From the NCBI GenBank assembly GCA_020860745.1, contig JAJBTR010000149.1:5718-17376 (forward strand): DNA of 11,659 bases. Direction: 5' to 3'. The notes below the pieces were generated by a model. The model saw only the letters and a program-made list of their open reading frames with translations, was not told the DNA's origin and ran no database searches. This DNA comes from Lachnospiraceae bacterium. Its GTDB lineage: Bacteria > Bacillota > Clostridia > Lachnospirales > Lachnospiraceae. Below, in pieces: positions 6,256-11,659 of this stretch. Numbering within the stretch: the stretch's first letter is position 1; every line of letters begins with the position of its first letter. The position numbers were made by a program, and so were the translations under genes.

Positions 6256-7071
6256 CTATTGATAATACTCAGGTGCATGTTTAAATGACTGCCATGATTC
6301 CGGATCGTGGCCGGTCACAATTTTTACACCGGTCTTTTCCAACAGACGGAACGTTTTTAAATTCTGAAGATAGGACTGACAATCGACAACCAGTCCCGGA
6401 AGCACACCCGACGAAATGTTTTCTTCAACATAGCAGGCATCCGCCGCTAACAGGAAGCTTCCGTCATTGTCAGTACGCACCAGCAGGGACTGATGCCCCA
6501 CTGAATGACCCGGCGTAAAGTAAATGACAATTTTTCCGTCACCAAACAAATCAAATTTGTTGTCATTCCAACCGTCCAGGAAATACCAGTCCACATTATT
6601 CATCTCCAGAGCATCCATACCATCCATATTAAAATTGGTAACCGGCGCCGGCGCCTCATCATTATAATAAGCCTGTGTCATAAAATAGTCCGGACGGCGC
6701 ACATAATCGTATTCCGACTTCTGAACGATCACTGTGGCATTGGGAAACTCCGCGATTGCGCCCGCGTGGTCATGGTGGAGATGCGAAACGATGATAAAAT
6801 CGATATCCTCCGCTTTCAGACCAACTTTTTCAATCGCTTTCGGCGCCCACTCTTCTTCACTGAAAACCGGCTTTACACCATCAATCAACCGCTTCAGCAA
6901 GTGCCCCTCCTGATCGTCTTTATGATTTCCCGTGTCAAATAAAATATTTTTTCCTTTATGCTGAATCAGGAAGAACGGAACCGGCACATTAAAAGGAGTC
7001 TTTCCTCCGCCGTTTACAAACAGTCCTTTTGTGCTCTCTAAAATTCCACTGCTAAAAAAATATAATTTCAC
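6256..7071 (-). CDS. Metallo-beta-lactamase-fold hydrolase, N-acyl-homoserine-lactonase (AiiA/AttM) type
   Basis: This is a 271-residue single-domain metallo-beta-lactamase protein. It has the dinuclear metal motif HLHHDH (H97, H99, D101, H102), H189 in TPGHSVGHQSLLV, bridging D211, and H255 in VTGHD. Y214 sits three residues after the bridging Asp (DACY). That matches the catalytic-site Tyr of AHL lactonases such as AiiA (D-A-S-Y), and the tail GHD...APEYY is similar too. Members open lactone rings: AHLs for AiiA, and gamma-butyrolactone for AttM/BlcC of Agrobacterium. There is no signal peptide, so it is cytoplasmic. The start is GTG (7069-7071) with GAGGAGG 7 nt upstream. It lies 19-20 bp from both neighbours inside a CoA-ester catabolic operon, so a catabolic lactonase making a hydroxy acid for the CoA-transferase and AbfD homologue is more likely than quorum quenching. 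A thioesterase-like role cannot be excluded. Confidence 0.9.
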   Translation of the reverse strand: MKLYFFSSGILESTKGLFVNGGGKTPFNVPVPFFLIQHKGKNILFDTGNHKDDQEGHLLKRLIDGVKPVFSEEEWAPKAIEKVGLKAEDIDFIIVSHLHHDHAGAIAEFPNATVIVQKSEYDYVRRPDYFMTQAYYNDEAPAPVTNFNMDGMDALEMNNVDWYFLDGWNDNKFDLFGDGKIVIYFTPGHSVGHQSLLVRTDNDGSFLLAADACYVEENISSGVLPGLVVDCQSYLQNLKTFRLLEKTGVKIVTGHDPESWQSFKHAPEYYQ

Positions 7072-7090
7072 GACTTCTCCTCCTCATAAA

Positions 7091-9058
7091 TTAGATATAG
7101 TATCCGGTGCGGAATCCATTTTGCACAGCTGCCAACGCGTCTTTTAACTCTGCAGCGTCTCCTACAACCTCCACCTTTTCTATTCCCTCAATTCCATCTT
7201 TAAAAGGGTTTACAATACGGTTTCCAACGCCAATAATGACGTCTGTAACATCCTCAATGGTATATGTTTTATCATCTTTTACATATGTAACAGAATGATC
7301 TGTAATTTCCGTCACCATTGCTTCAGTCAATATCCTGGCACTCGGCCTGGTTCCGCCCCAGGCATGTCCGTCCATGGAACGATTCCCGATGTAATCAAAG
7401 AGGAATGAATTTACTGCACTCTGCCCGGTTCGGCAAAGTTCTTTTTCAGCCTCAATGATCGTTACATTTTTCTGAATCTGCAGAAGAAATGCCGCCGTTT
7501 CGGTTCCAGCCTCGCCTCCGCCGATCACGACACAGTTTTTACCCACATTTCTCTTGCAGCCAAGCACATCCGGTATATAACAGACATTCTCAGAATCAAT
7601 TCCGGGAATGCGGGGCTTCACCGGTTCACATCCGGTTGAAATAATGGCTGCATCGTATCCGCCATTCTGAAGCATCTGTGCCGTTGCTTCTGTGTTCAGC
7701 TTCACTTCCACCTGATAATTCTCCATCTGCTTTTTCAACCAGACCAGCATGGTAGAACCTTCCTGCTTAAACGGAGGCATAATTGCCAGATTCCACTGTC
7801 CGCCCAATTTTCCGGTTTTTTCGTATAATGTCACTTTATGCCCGCATCTGGCTGCAGCATAGGAAGCCCAAAGTCCGGCAAGTCCTCCGCCCACTACCGC
7901 AACGTTTTTCAACTGCTTCGGTATATCATAGGTATATTCCCCCTCATAACTCAGCTCAGGATTAACCATACAGATTACCGGCACCTGTGCGTATATACCA
8001 TGCTCTTCTCCTCCGATACAGCCCTGGAGACATCCGATACAGTGACGAATCTCATCTACCTTGCTGGCTTTTGTTTTGCTGGGAAACTGAGGATCAGCCA
8101 GAGATTGACGGGCAAACGCTATCATATCGGCCTTCCCGGCCTCCAGCGCTGCCTCTGCCACATATGGATCTGTGTAACGCCCAACATTTAAAACCGGGAT
8201 GGAAACTACTTTTTTGATTTCTTCGGCCATGTCTGCCGTGAACGCGTGCGGCACAGCGGCAGGCGGAAGCATATAGCGGATTGTGGCGTAATTTCCCTGA
8301 GAGGCATGGATGCAGGCAACCCCCGCTTTTTCCAGCATCTGAGCAAATGCCCTGGTCTCAGCAATTGTAAGACCATCCTCCATGAACTCTGTCATAGACA
8401 TACGATAAATAACAGGAAAATCCACACCCGCCTTCTGTCTGATATTTTCAATTATTTCCAGTGAAAACCTGGCGCGGTTATAAAGATTTCCTCCATATTC
8501 ATCCGTCCGTTTGTTGGAATAGGGGGAGAGGAACTGCTCCAACAGGTAACCGTGAGCTCCGTGAATTTCCACAAAATCATATCCGGCTTTTCTCACGCGG
8601 GCAGCCGCATCGCCAAACGCGTTTACCACGTGGTCAATATCTTCCTTTGACATCTCCCTCGGCACATCATACAGAGTAGGGTCTGCCACTGCGGTCGGCG
8701 CTTCCAGTTCACGGTTGGTAACCGATACTTCACTTTGACGTCCCACATGGATCAACTGAATCGCAATCTTCGCCCCATTGTCATGTGCCACTTTTGCTAC
8801 CTTTGCCTGACCCTCAATCTGTTCGTCCATCCACATACCGGAACAGCGGTTAAATCCTCCTGTCCCTTTTAAAACAGCATGTGCTTCATTAATGATCAGA
8901 CCAAACCCACCTTTAGCCCGGGCTTCTACATATTTTAAATACCGTTCTGTGACCATACCGTTTTCATCACAATACAGAACTTCCATAGGAGCGGTACTCA
9001 ATCGGTTCCGAATGGTTACTCCACCAATTGTGATGGGTTCAAATAATTTATCAAACAT
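7091..9058 (-). CDS. NADH:flavin oxidoreductase, 2-enoate reductase / 2,4-dienoyl-CoA reductase family
   Basis: This 655-residue protein has three domains. The first is an OYE-type FMN TIM barrel (1-330), with EIHGAHGYLLEQFLSP carrying H166/H169 and proton donor Y171. The second holds a [4Fe-4S] site: C340, C343, C347 (CIGCLQGC) and C363. The third is an FAD/NAD(P) part with two dinucleotide motifs, VAVVGGGLAGLWAS (386-399) and CVVIGGGEAGTETA (509-522). Relatives reduce activated C=C bonds: 2-enoates and cinnamate, dienoyl-CoA, and 3-oxo-delta4 bile acids (BaiCD). The His/His pair is OYE-like rather than the dienoyl-CoA reductase pattern, so a free enoate, enone or unsaturated lactone is as likely as a CoA ester. 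I chose ATG 9056-9058 because AAGGAG precedes it by 8 nt and MFDKLFEPITIGG is the standard family start. An upstream in-frame ATG at 9112 would only add residues overlapping the previous gene. Confidence 0.93.
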   Translation of the reverse strand: MFDKLFEPITIGGVTIRNRLSTAPMEVLYCDENGMVTERYLKYVEARAKGGFGLIINEAHAVLKGTGGFNRCSGMWMDEQIEGQAKVAKVAHDNGAKIAIQLIHVGRQSEVSVTNRELEAPTAVADPTLYDVPREMSKEDIDHVVNAFGDAAARVRKAGYDFVEIHGAHGYLLEQFLSPYSNKRTDEYGGNLYNRARFSLEIIENIRQKAGVDFPVIYRMSMTEFMEDGLTIAETRAFAQMLEKAGVACIHASQGNYATIRYMLPPAAVPHAFTADMAEEIKKVVSIPVLNVGRYTDPYVAEAALEAGKADMIAFARQSLADPQFPSKTKASKVDEIRHCIGCLQGCIGGEEHGIYAQVPVICMVNPELSYEGEYTYDIPKQLKNVAVVGGGLAGLWASYAAARCGHKVTLYEKTGKLGGQWNLAIMPPFKQEGSTMLVWLKKQMENYQVEVKLNTEATAQMLQNGGYDAAIISTGCEPVKPRIPGIDSENVCYIPDVLGCKRNVGKNCVVIGGGEAGTETAAFLLQIQKNVTIIEAEKELCRTGQSAVNSFLFDYIGNRSMDGHAWGGTRPSARILTEAMVTEITDHSVTYVKDDKTYTIEDVTDVIIGVGNRIVNPFKDGIEGIEKVEVVGDAAELKDALAAVQNGFRTGYYI

Positions 9059-9066
9059 AACACTTT

Positions 9067-9072
9067 CTCCTT
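9067..9072 (-). promoter_or_regulatory. Ribosome binding site that fixes the enoate-reductase start
   Basis: AAGGAG on the minus strand lies 8 nt before ATG 9056-9058, between the CoA-transferase stop (9081) and that start. It supports the shorter 655-residue product over the 673-residue reading. Confidence 0.75.
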
Positions 9073-9080
9073 TTCGCTGC

Positions 9081-10292
9081 TTACTCATAAATTTTGCACA
9101 CGCCGTCCGCACAGAACTGTTTAATCTGGCTGTCTGAATATCCTAACCCTTTTAAAATCTCCTCTGTATGCTCACCTACCAGGGGATAATCGTAGCGAAA
9201 CTCCACGTCTATGGTATCAAACTTAACAGGAGGCACTGTTGTCATAGTCTTCTGTCCGCCGCGATGGGTATATTCCACGATATAATTATTTGCCAGAGCC
9301 TGTGGATCTGTGACAGCGTCCGCGGCATGATTGATCTTCTCATAAGCGATATCCGCTTCCTTCAAACGGCAAATCAGTTCATCCTGTGTGATCTTTGCAA
9401 ACTCCGACTCTATAATTTCCGTAAGCTCCTTTGTATGCTCCTTTGCACCTACCGGATTGTTGTATTTCTCATCCGCGGCAAGATCCGGTCTGCCCACGAC
9501 CTTTTCCAGATATCTCGGATATAATCTGTCGTCAAATACGCTGGTAAACGTCCACTTCCCATCAGAAGTTTTATAATGATTAACCATAGGGGTATTCGGC
9601 GTCTTCCGCGACTTGGGATAGGTATCGCCGAACTGCGCTGATGCAATAACAGAACTCAGATTCCATAATCCCTGGGAATACAGAGACACCATCACCCGAC
9701 ATCCCTTTCCGGTTTTTAACTGCTGATATAATCCGGCAGCAATTCCGCCTGACAGTGAGCAGGCTGTCACTGAATCCCCGTATGCCAGCGTCGGATTGAT
9801 CGGCGAAGTATTTTCCTCCACCAGATCCAGCATTGCGCCGGACTTTGCCCAGTATGCAACCGTATCAAACCCTGCATTATCCTTGTCCGGGCCATAGTCG
9901 CCAAAACCATTGATGGAGGCCCACACAATATGCGGATGACGCTTGTGCATAGCCTCGTAATCAAGTCCGAGCCTCTGCAATGCACCGGGTCGGAAGCTTG
10001 TAACAAACACATTCGCTTCCGCCAACATCTTATCTAAAATTTCTTTCCCTTCCTCCGTCTTCAAATTCAGCGCAATGTCCCGCTTATTTGTATTGTATAC
10101 GCCAAAATACGGATTAATCTCATCGCTCGCAGGCATTCCCAGCGTCAGGCTGGTCGTCCTGCCCGGCTCTCCGAAAGGCGGCTCTACCTTTATCACATCC
10201 GCTCCCCAGTCTGCAAGAATCCTGGCGGTCCCCGGTCCGGCTACATAATAGGTTAAATCAACAACTTTAATTCCTTCTAACGGCTTACCCAT
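9081..10292 (-). CDS. Class III CoA-transferase (CaiB/BaiF/Frc family)
   Basis: This is a 403-residue family III CoA-transferase. The N-terminus LEGIKVVDLTYYVAGPGTARILADWGADVIKVEPP is diagnostic, followed by NTNKRDIALNLK (67-78), FRPGALQRLGLDY and GYG-like GFGDYGPDKDNAGFD. The nucleophilic Asp is D173 in LAYGDSVTA, which forms the aspartyl-CoA mixed-anhydride intermediate. Such enzymes move CoA between carboxylic acids without ATP. As I recall their sequences, overall layout and motifs are closest to the clostridial hydroxy-acid enzymes FldA (phenyllactate/cinnamate) and HadA, which fits activation of a hydroxy or unsaturated acid here. The start is ATG 10290-10292, with GAGGAG about 9 nt upstream, 32 bp after crotonase 1; the stop is 22 bp before the reductase start. 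It is the only acid-activating enzyme in the window, so it likely makes the first CoA ester of the pathway. Substrate and CoA donor cannot be read from sequence. Confidence 0.94.
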   Translation of the reverse strand: MGKPLEGIKVVDLTYYVAGPGTARILADWGADVIKVEPPFGEPGRTTSLTLGMPASDEINPYFGVYNTNKRDIALNLKTEEGKEILDKMLAEANVFVTSFRPGALQRLGLDYEAMHKRHPHIVWASINGFGDYGPDKDNAGFDTVAYWAKSGAMLDLVEENTSPINPTLAYGDSVTACSLSGGIAAGLYQQLKTGKGCRVMVSLYSQGLWNLSSVIASAQFGDTYPKSRKTPNTPMVNHYKTSDGKWTFTSVFDDRLYPRYLEKVVGRPDLAADEKYNNPVGAKEHTKELTEIIESEFAKITQDELICRLKEADIAYEKINHAADAVTDPQALANNYIVEYTHRGGQKTMTTVPPVKFDTIDVEFRYDYPLVGEHTEEILKGLGYSDSQIKQFCADGVCKIYE

Positions 10293-10324
10293 AATTTTTT
10301 TCTCCTCTGCTTTTCGTTTTTATT

Positions 10325-11116
10325 TCAGCTCTTAAATTCAGGTTTTCTTTTTTCAAAAAATGCTTTAACTCCCTCCGCTTTATCCGGAAGTCCATAACAG
10401 ATTGCTGAGAGATCTTTCTCAAACTCAAGACCATCCGCAAGTGCCATATCCCGCCCATGATCAATAGCAGCTTTTGCATATTTCACTGCCGTATGAGATT
10501 TTGAGACAATCACTTCCATCATGGCAGCGGCCTCTTCCAGCAAGGCATCCTGCGGCACAACCTTATTTACCAGCCCCATCTCTTTCGCTTCACCTGCCAT
10601 GACCTTCCGTCCGGTAAAGATCATTTCTTTTGCCAGTCCGGTGCCGATCAGTCTGGGAAGCCTCTGCGTTCCTCCAAAACACGGAATGACACCAAGATCT
10701 ACTTCCGGCTGCCCGAACCTGGCTTTCTCACCCGCTATACGAATATCGCAGGCAAGACTGAGCTCGCATCCTCCGCCGAGGGCAAATCCGTTCACTGCAG
10801 CAATCGTGGGGATAGGCAAGGCCTCAAGGCGGGAAAAGGTACTCTGTGCCAGTTCTGCATAAGCTCTGTTCTCCTCAATCAGAGCATCAGCACATTCGCC
10901 TAAATCAGCGCCGGCCACAAACGAACGACCGGTTCCGGTAATAATCAGCCCCTTAATCTCCTTGCTGTTTTCTAATATTTCCATCAGTTCGTTCAGTTCA
11001 TGAAACGTCTCAATGTTTAGTGCATTCAGCACTTCCGGACGATTGATAGTCAACAGAGCAAATTTTTCATGAACCATTTCAAATTTCAGATTTTTGAAGT
11101 TTTTTATAGTACCCAT
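10325..11116 (-). CDS. Enoyl-CoA hydratase (crotonase 1), first gene of the operon
   Basis: This 263-residue protein has the canonical crotonase pattern: LLTINRPEVLNALN (21-34), the oxyanion loop SFVAGADLGE (65-74), E118 in FALGGGCELSLACDIRI and E138 in FGQPEVDLGVIPCFGGTQRLPR. Both general acid/base glutamates of enoyl-CoA hydratase are present, so hydration of a 2-trans-enoyl-CoA such as crotonyl-CoA to 3-hydroxyacyl-CoA is the best call. The protein is cytoplasmic and normally hexameric. I placed the start at ATG 11114-11116 because GAGAGGA lies 7 nt upstream. In-frame ATGs at 11147-11149 and 11156-11158 lack a ribosome site and add a non-family extension. It is the same length as crotonase 2, but its active-site region is the more standard. 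The leading position, after a 368-bp control region and a strong upstream terminator, marks it as the promoter-proximal gene. Confidence 0.94.
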   Translation of the reverse strand: MGTIKNFKNLKFEMVHEKFALLTINRPEVLNALNIETFHELNELMEILENSKEIKGLIITGTGRSFVAGADLGECADALIEENRAYAELAQSTFSRLEALPIPTIAAVNGFALGGGCELSLACDIRIAGEKARFGQPEVDLGVIPCFGGTQRLPRLIGTGLAKEMIFTGRKVMAGEAKEMGLVNKVVPQDALLEEAAAMMEVIVSKSHTAVKYAKAAIDHGRDMALADGLEFEKDLSAICYGLPDKAEGVKAFFEKRKPEFKS

Positions 11117-11171
11117 GCTTCTGTCCTCTCTTTCTGCTTGTACATACATTTGACACAATTGTTCCGGGCCC

Positions 11172-11199
11172 GATATATTCTGTCTCCTGTATCTGTTAA
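11172..11199 (-). promoter_or_regulatory. Candidate sigma-A-type promoter for the catabolic operon
   Basis: On the minus strand TTAACA (11194-11199) is followed after 16 bp by TATATC (11172-11177). The -35 box has one mismatch to TTGACA and the -10 box has two to TATAAT. The implied transcript would start near 11165, about 50 nt before crotonase 1. This is the best match I found by eye in an AT-rich region, so chance is a real alternative. Confidence 0.35.
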
Positions 11200-11220
11200 A
11201 AAATTATTTATCTGGTGATT

Positions 11221-11373
11221 CAACAATAACATTGATTTACCGCACCGTCTATTTCGGATAATTCACACCAGTTTTTCATATTTTTCACAATTAAATATCG
11301 ATAAAGGCAATCAGGTTATCACTTTTTCACCAATTCTTTCTCTATTGCCTCGGCAAAAACAACAATAACAATG
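11221..11373. repeat. Pair of 14-bp direct repeats in the control region
   Basis: CAACAATAACATTG at 11221-11234 recurs as CAACAATAACAATG at 11360-11373 (13 of 14 bases identical) in the same orientation. Both copies lie upstream of the candidate promoter. They could be binding sites for an activator or repressor; no regulator gene is in the window. Confidence 0.5.
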
Positions 11374-11411
11374 CGTTTTCCACGTATTCCTTATACGCCT
11401 CCTGCACATAC

Positions 11412-11451
11412 AAAAAAAGTGTTCCGGCCGGAAGATTACCGGCCGGAACAC
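11412..11451 (-). terminator. Rho-independent terminator of the upstream MDR dehydrogenase gene
   Basis: There is a perfect 13-bp stem: arm 11419-11431 (GTGTTCCGGCCGG) pairs with 11439-11451 across a 7-nt loop (11432-11438). In the minus-strand reading it is followed directly by seven T (11412-11418). It begins 34 bp after the dehydrogenase stop and should insulate the catabolic operon from that gene. The T tract exists on one side only, so it is directional. Confidence 0.93.
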
Positions 11452-11484
11452 ACGATCGAAAATATAGATATGGGGAAACAGTTT

Positions 11485-11659
11485 CTATAACAGAGACTTA
11501 TCAGCGGTAACCAGGATTCTCATATAAGGTCCCGGGGTTGTCACCAATTCTTCGAATCCTTCTTTTACAAAATCATCGATGTAAACCTTCTTGGCAACAA
11601 TGCAGGAAATGTCCAACTGTTTTGCAATAAACTGTTTGATCACCCGCACAAAATCGTAG
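11485..11659 (-). CDS. Zinc-type medium-chain alcohol dehydrogenase family protein, C-terminal end
   Basis: The last 57 codons of a gene entering from the right edge end in TAG at 11485-11487. The visible peptide includes DFVRVIKQFIAKQLDISCIVAKKVYI, then DDFVKEGFEELVTTPGPYMRILV. The pattern of a helix, a strand, 'x-EGFE-x-L' and a final K/R-I-L-V strand is the usual tail of MDR dehydrogenases of the threonine/sorbitol dehydrogenase type. Zinc ligands and the cofactor motif are outside the window, so substrate and metal dependence are unknown. It has its own terminator, so it is a separate transcription unit. It might still serve the same metabolism, for example alcohol/ketone interconversion of the substrate, but nothing here shows that. 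Confidence 0.6.
   Translation of the reverse strand, partial: YDFVRVIKQFIAKQLDISCIVAKKVYIDDFVKEGFEELVTTPGPYMRILVTADKSLL

Larger units (their letters stand above)
11117..11484. other. Intergenic control region between the MDR gene and the operon
   Basis: These 368 bp separate the stop of the upstream dehydrogenase from crotonase 1. The right end holds the dehydrogenase terminator. The AT-rich remainder contains a 14-bp direct repeat (13/14 identical, copies 139 bp apart), one candidate minus-strand promoter, and an 8-bp CGGGCCCG palindrome at 11165-11172 touching its -10 box. No convincing coding sequence or known riboswitch was recognised. Confidence 0.6.

Noticed and set aside
6644..6655. 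Perfect 12-bp palindrome GGCGCCGGCGCC
   Set aside because: It lies inside the lactonase gene and encodes Ala/Pro codons; no reason to treat it as a regulatory site.
9059..9112. Upstream ATG at 9112 as the enoate reductase start
   Set aside because: It would overlap the CoA-transferase gene, lacks a good ribosome site, and adds residues not seen in the family; ATG at 9058 has AAGGAG at 8 nt.
7091..10292. Bile-acid-inducible (bai) operon
   Set aside because: A BaiCD-like reductase and BaiF-like transferase occur together, but there is no BaiE dehydratase, BaiB ligase, BaiA or transporter, and the other genes are short-chain CoA enzymes.
3631..10292. Gamma-butyrobetaine/carnitine to trimethylamine cluster
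   Set aside because: CoA-transferase plus acyl-CoA dehydrogenase-fold enzymes are suggestive, but there is no betaine transporter and the AbfD homologue keeps canonical dehydratase residues; kept only as a weak alternative.
3545..11050. Near-identical DNA stretch in crotonases 1 and 2 (around 3549-3575 and 11023-11050)
   Set aside because: It encodes the conserved INRPEVLNA motif in both, so similarity follows from protein homology and not from a mobile repeat.
1..11116. Classical 4-aminobutyrate / succinate-to-butyrate pathway
   Set aside because: AbfD, Bcd and thiolase fit, but GABA transaminase, succinate-semialdehyde dehydrogenase and 4-hydroxybutyrate dehydrogenase are absent, and the lactonase and enoate reductase would be unexplained.

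Overview
All recognisable genes lie on the minus strand. They form one long, tightly packed operon, read from about 11116 down past the left edge. At the right edge is the tail of an unrelated upstream gene, closed off by a strong terminator. The host is most likely an anaerobic member of the Clostridia (gut-type Firmicutes). The reasons are near-perfect AGGAGG Shine-Dalgarno sites, moderate GC, and a set of oxygen-sensitive or anaerobe-typical enzymes: a 4-hydroxybutyryl-CoA dehydratase family radical enzyme, a 2-enoate-reductase/BaiCD-type Fe-S flavoenzyme, a clostridial butyryl-CoA dehydrogenase type, and Hbd/thiolase. Genus cannot be fixed from the window.

Layout in transcription order (right to left): partial zinc-type MDR dehydrogenase (11485-11659); terminator (11412-11451); a 368-bp control region with a direct repeat and a candidate promoter; crotonase 1 (10325-11116); class III CoA-transferase (9081-10292); three-domain FMN/Fe-S/FAD enoate reductase (7091-9058); AHL-lactonase-type metallo-beta-lactamase hydrolase (6256-7071); acyl-CoA dehydrogenase (5099-6235); 4-hydroxybutyryl-CoA dehydratase homologue (3631-5088); crotonase 2 (2847-3638); thiolase (1629-2828); 3-hydroxyacyl-CoA dehydrogenase broken by one extra A in a poly-A run (761-1613); NifU-type Fe-S scaffold (420-734); a small six-cysteine protein (199-423); and the start of a third crotonase (1-127). 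Gaps are 10-32 bp, or overlaps of 4-8 bp, apart from 71 bp before the last gene.

Read together, the enzymes fit a catabolic route for a lactone or gamma-hydroxy acid. The lactonase would open the ring, the CoA-transferase would activate the acid, and the AbfD-type enzyme would turn a 4-hydroxyacyl-CoA into a 2-enoyl-CoA. Crotonase, Hbd and thiolase would then run a beta-oxidation round, while the acyl-CoA dehydrogenase and the enoate reductase supply double-bond reduction or oxidation. The NifU-like protein could serve the two [4Fe-4S] enzymes. The individual families are well supported. The pathway and its substrate (simple gamma-lactone, unsaturated butenolide, or aryl-gamma-valerolactone of polyphenol origin) are inference. 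No transporter, regulator, ETF, tRNA, rRNA, CRISPR or insertion sequence is visible.
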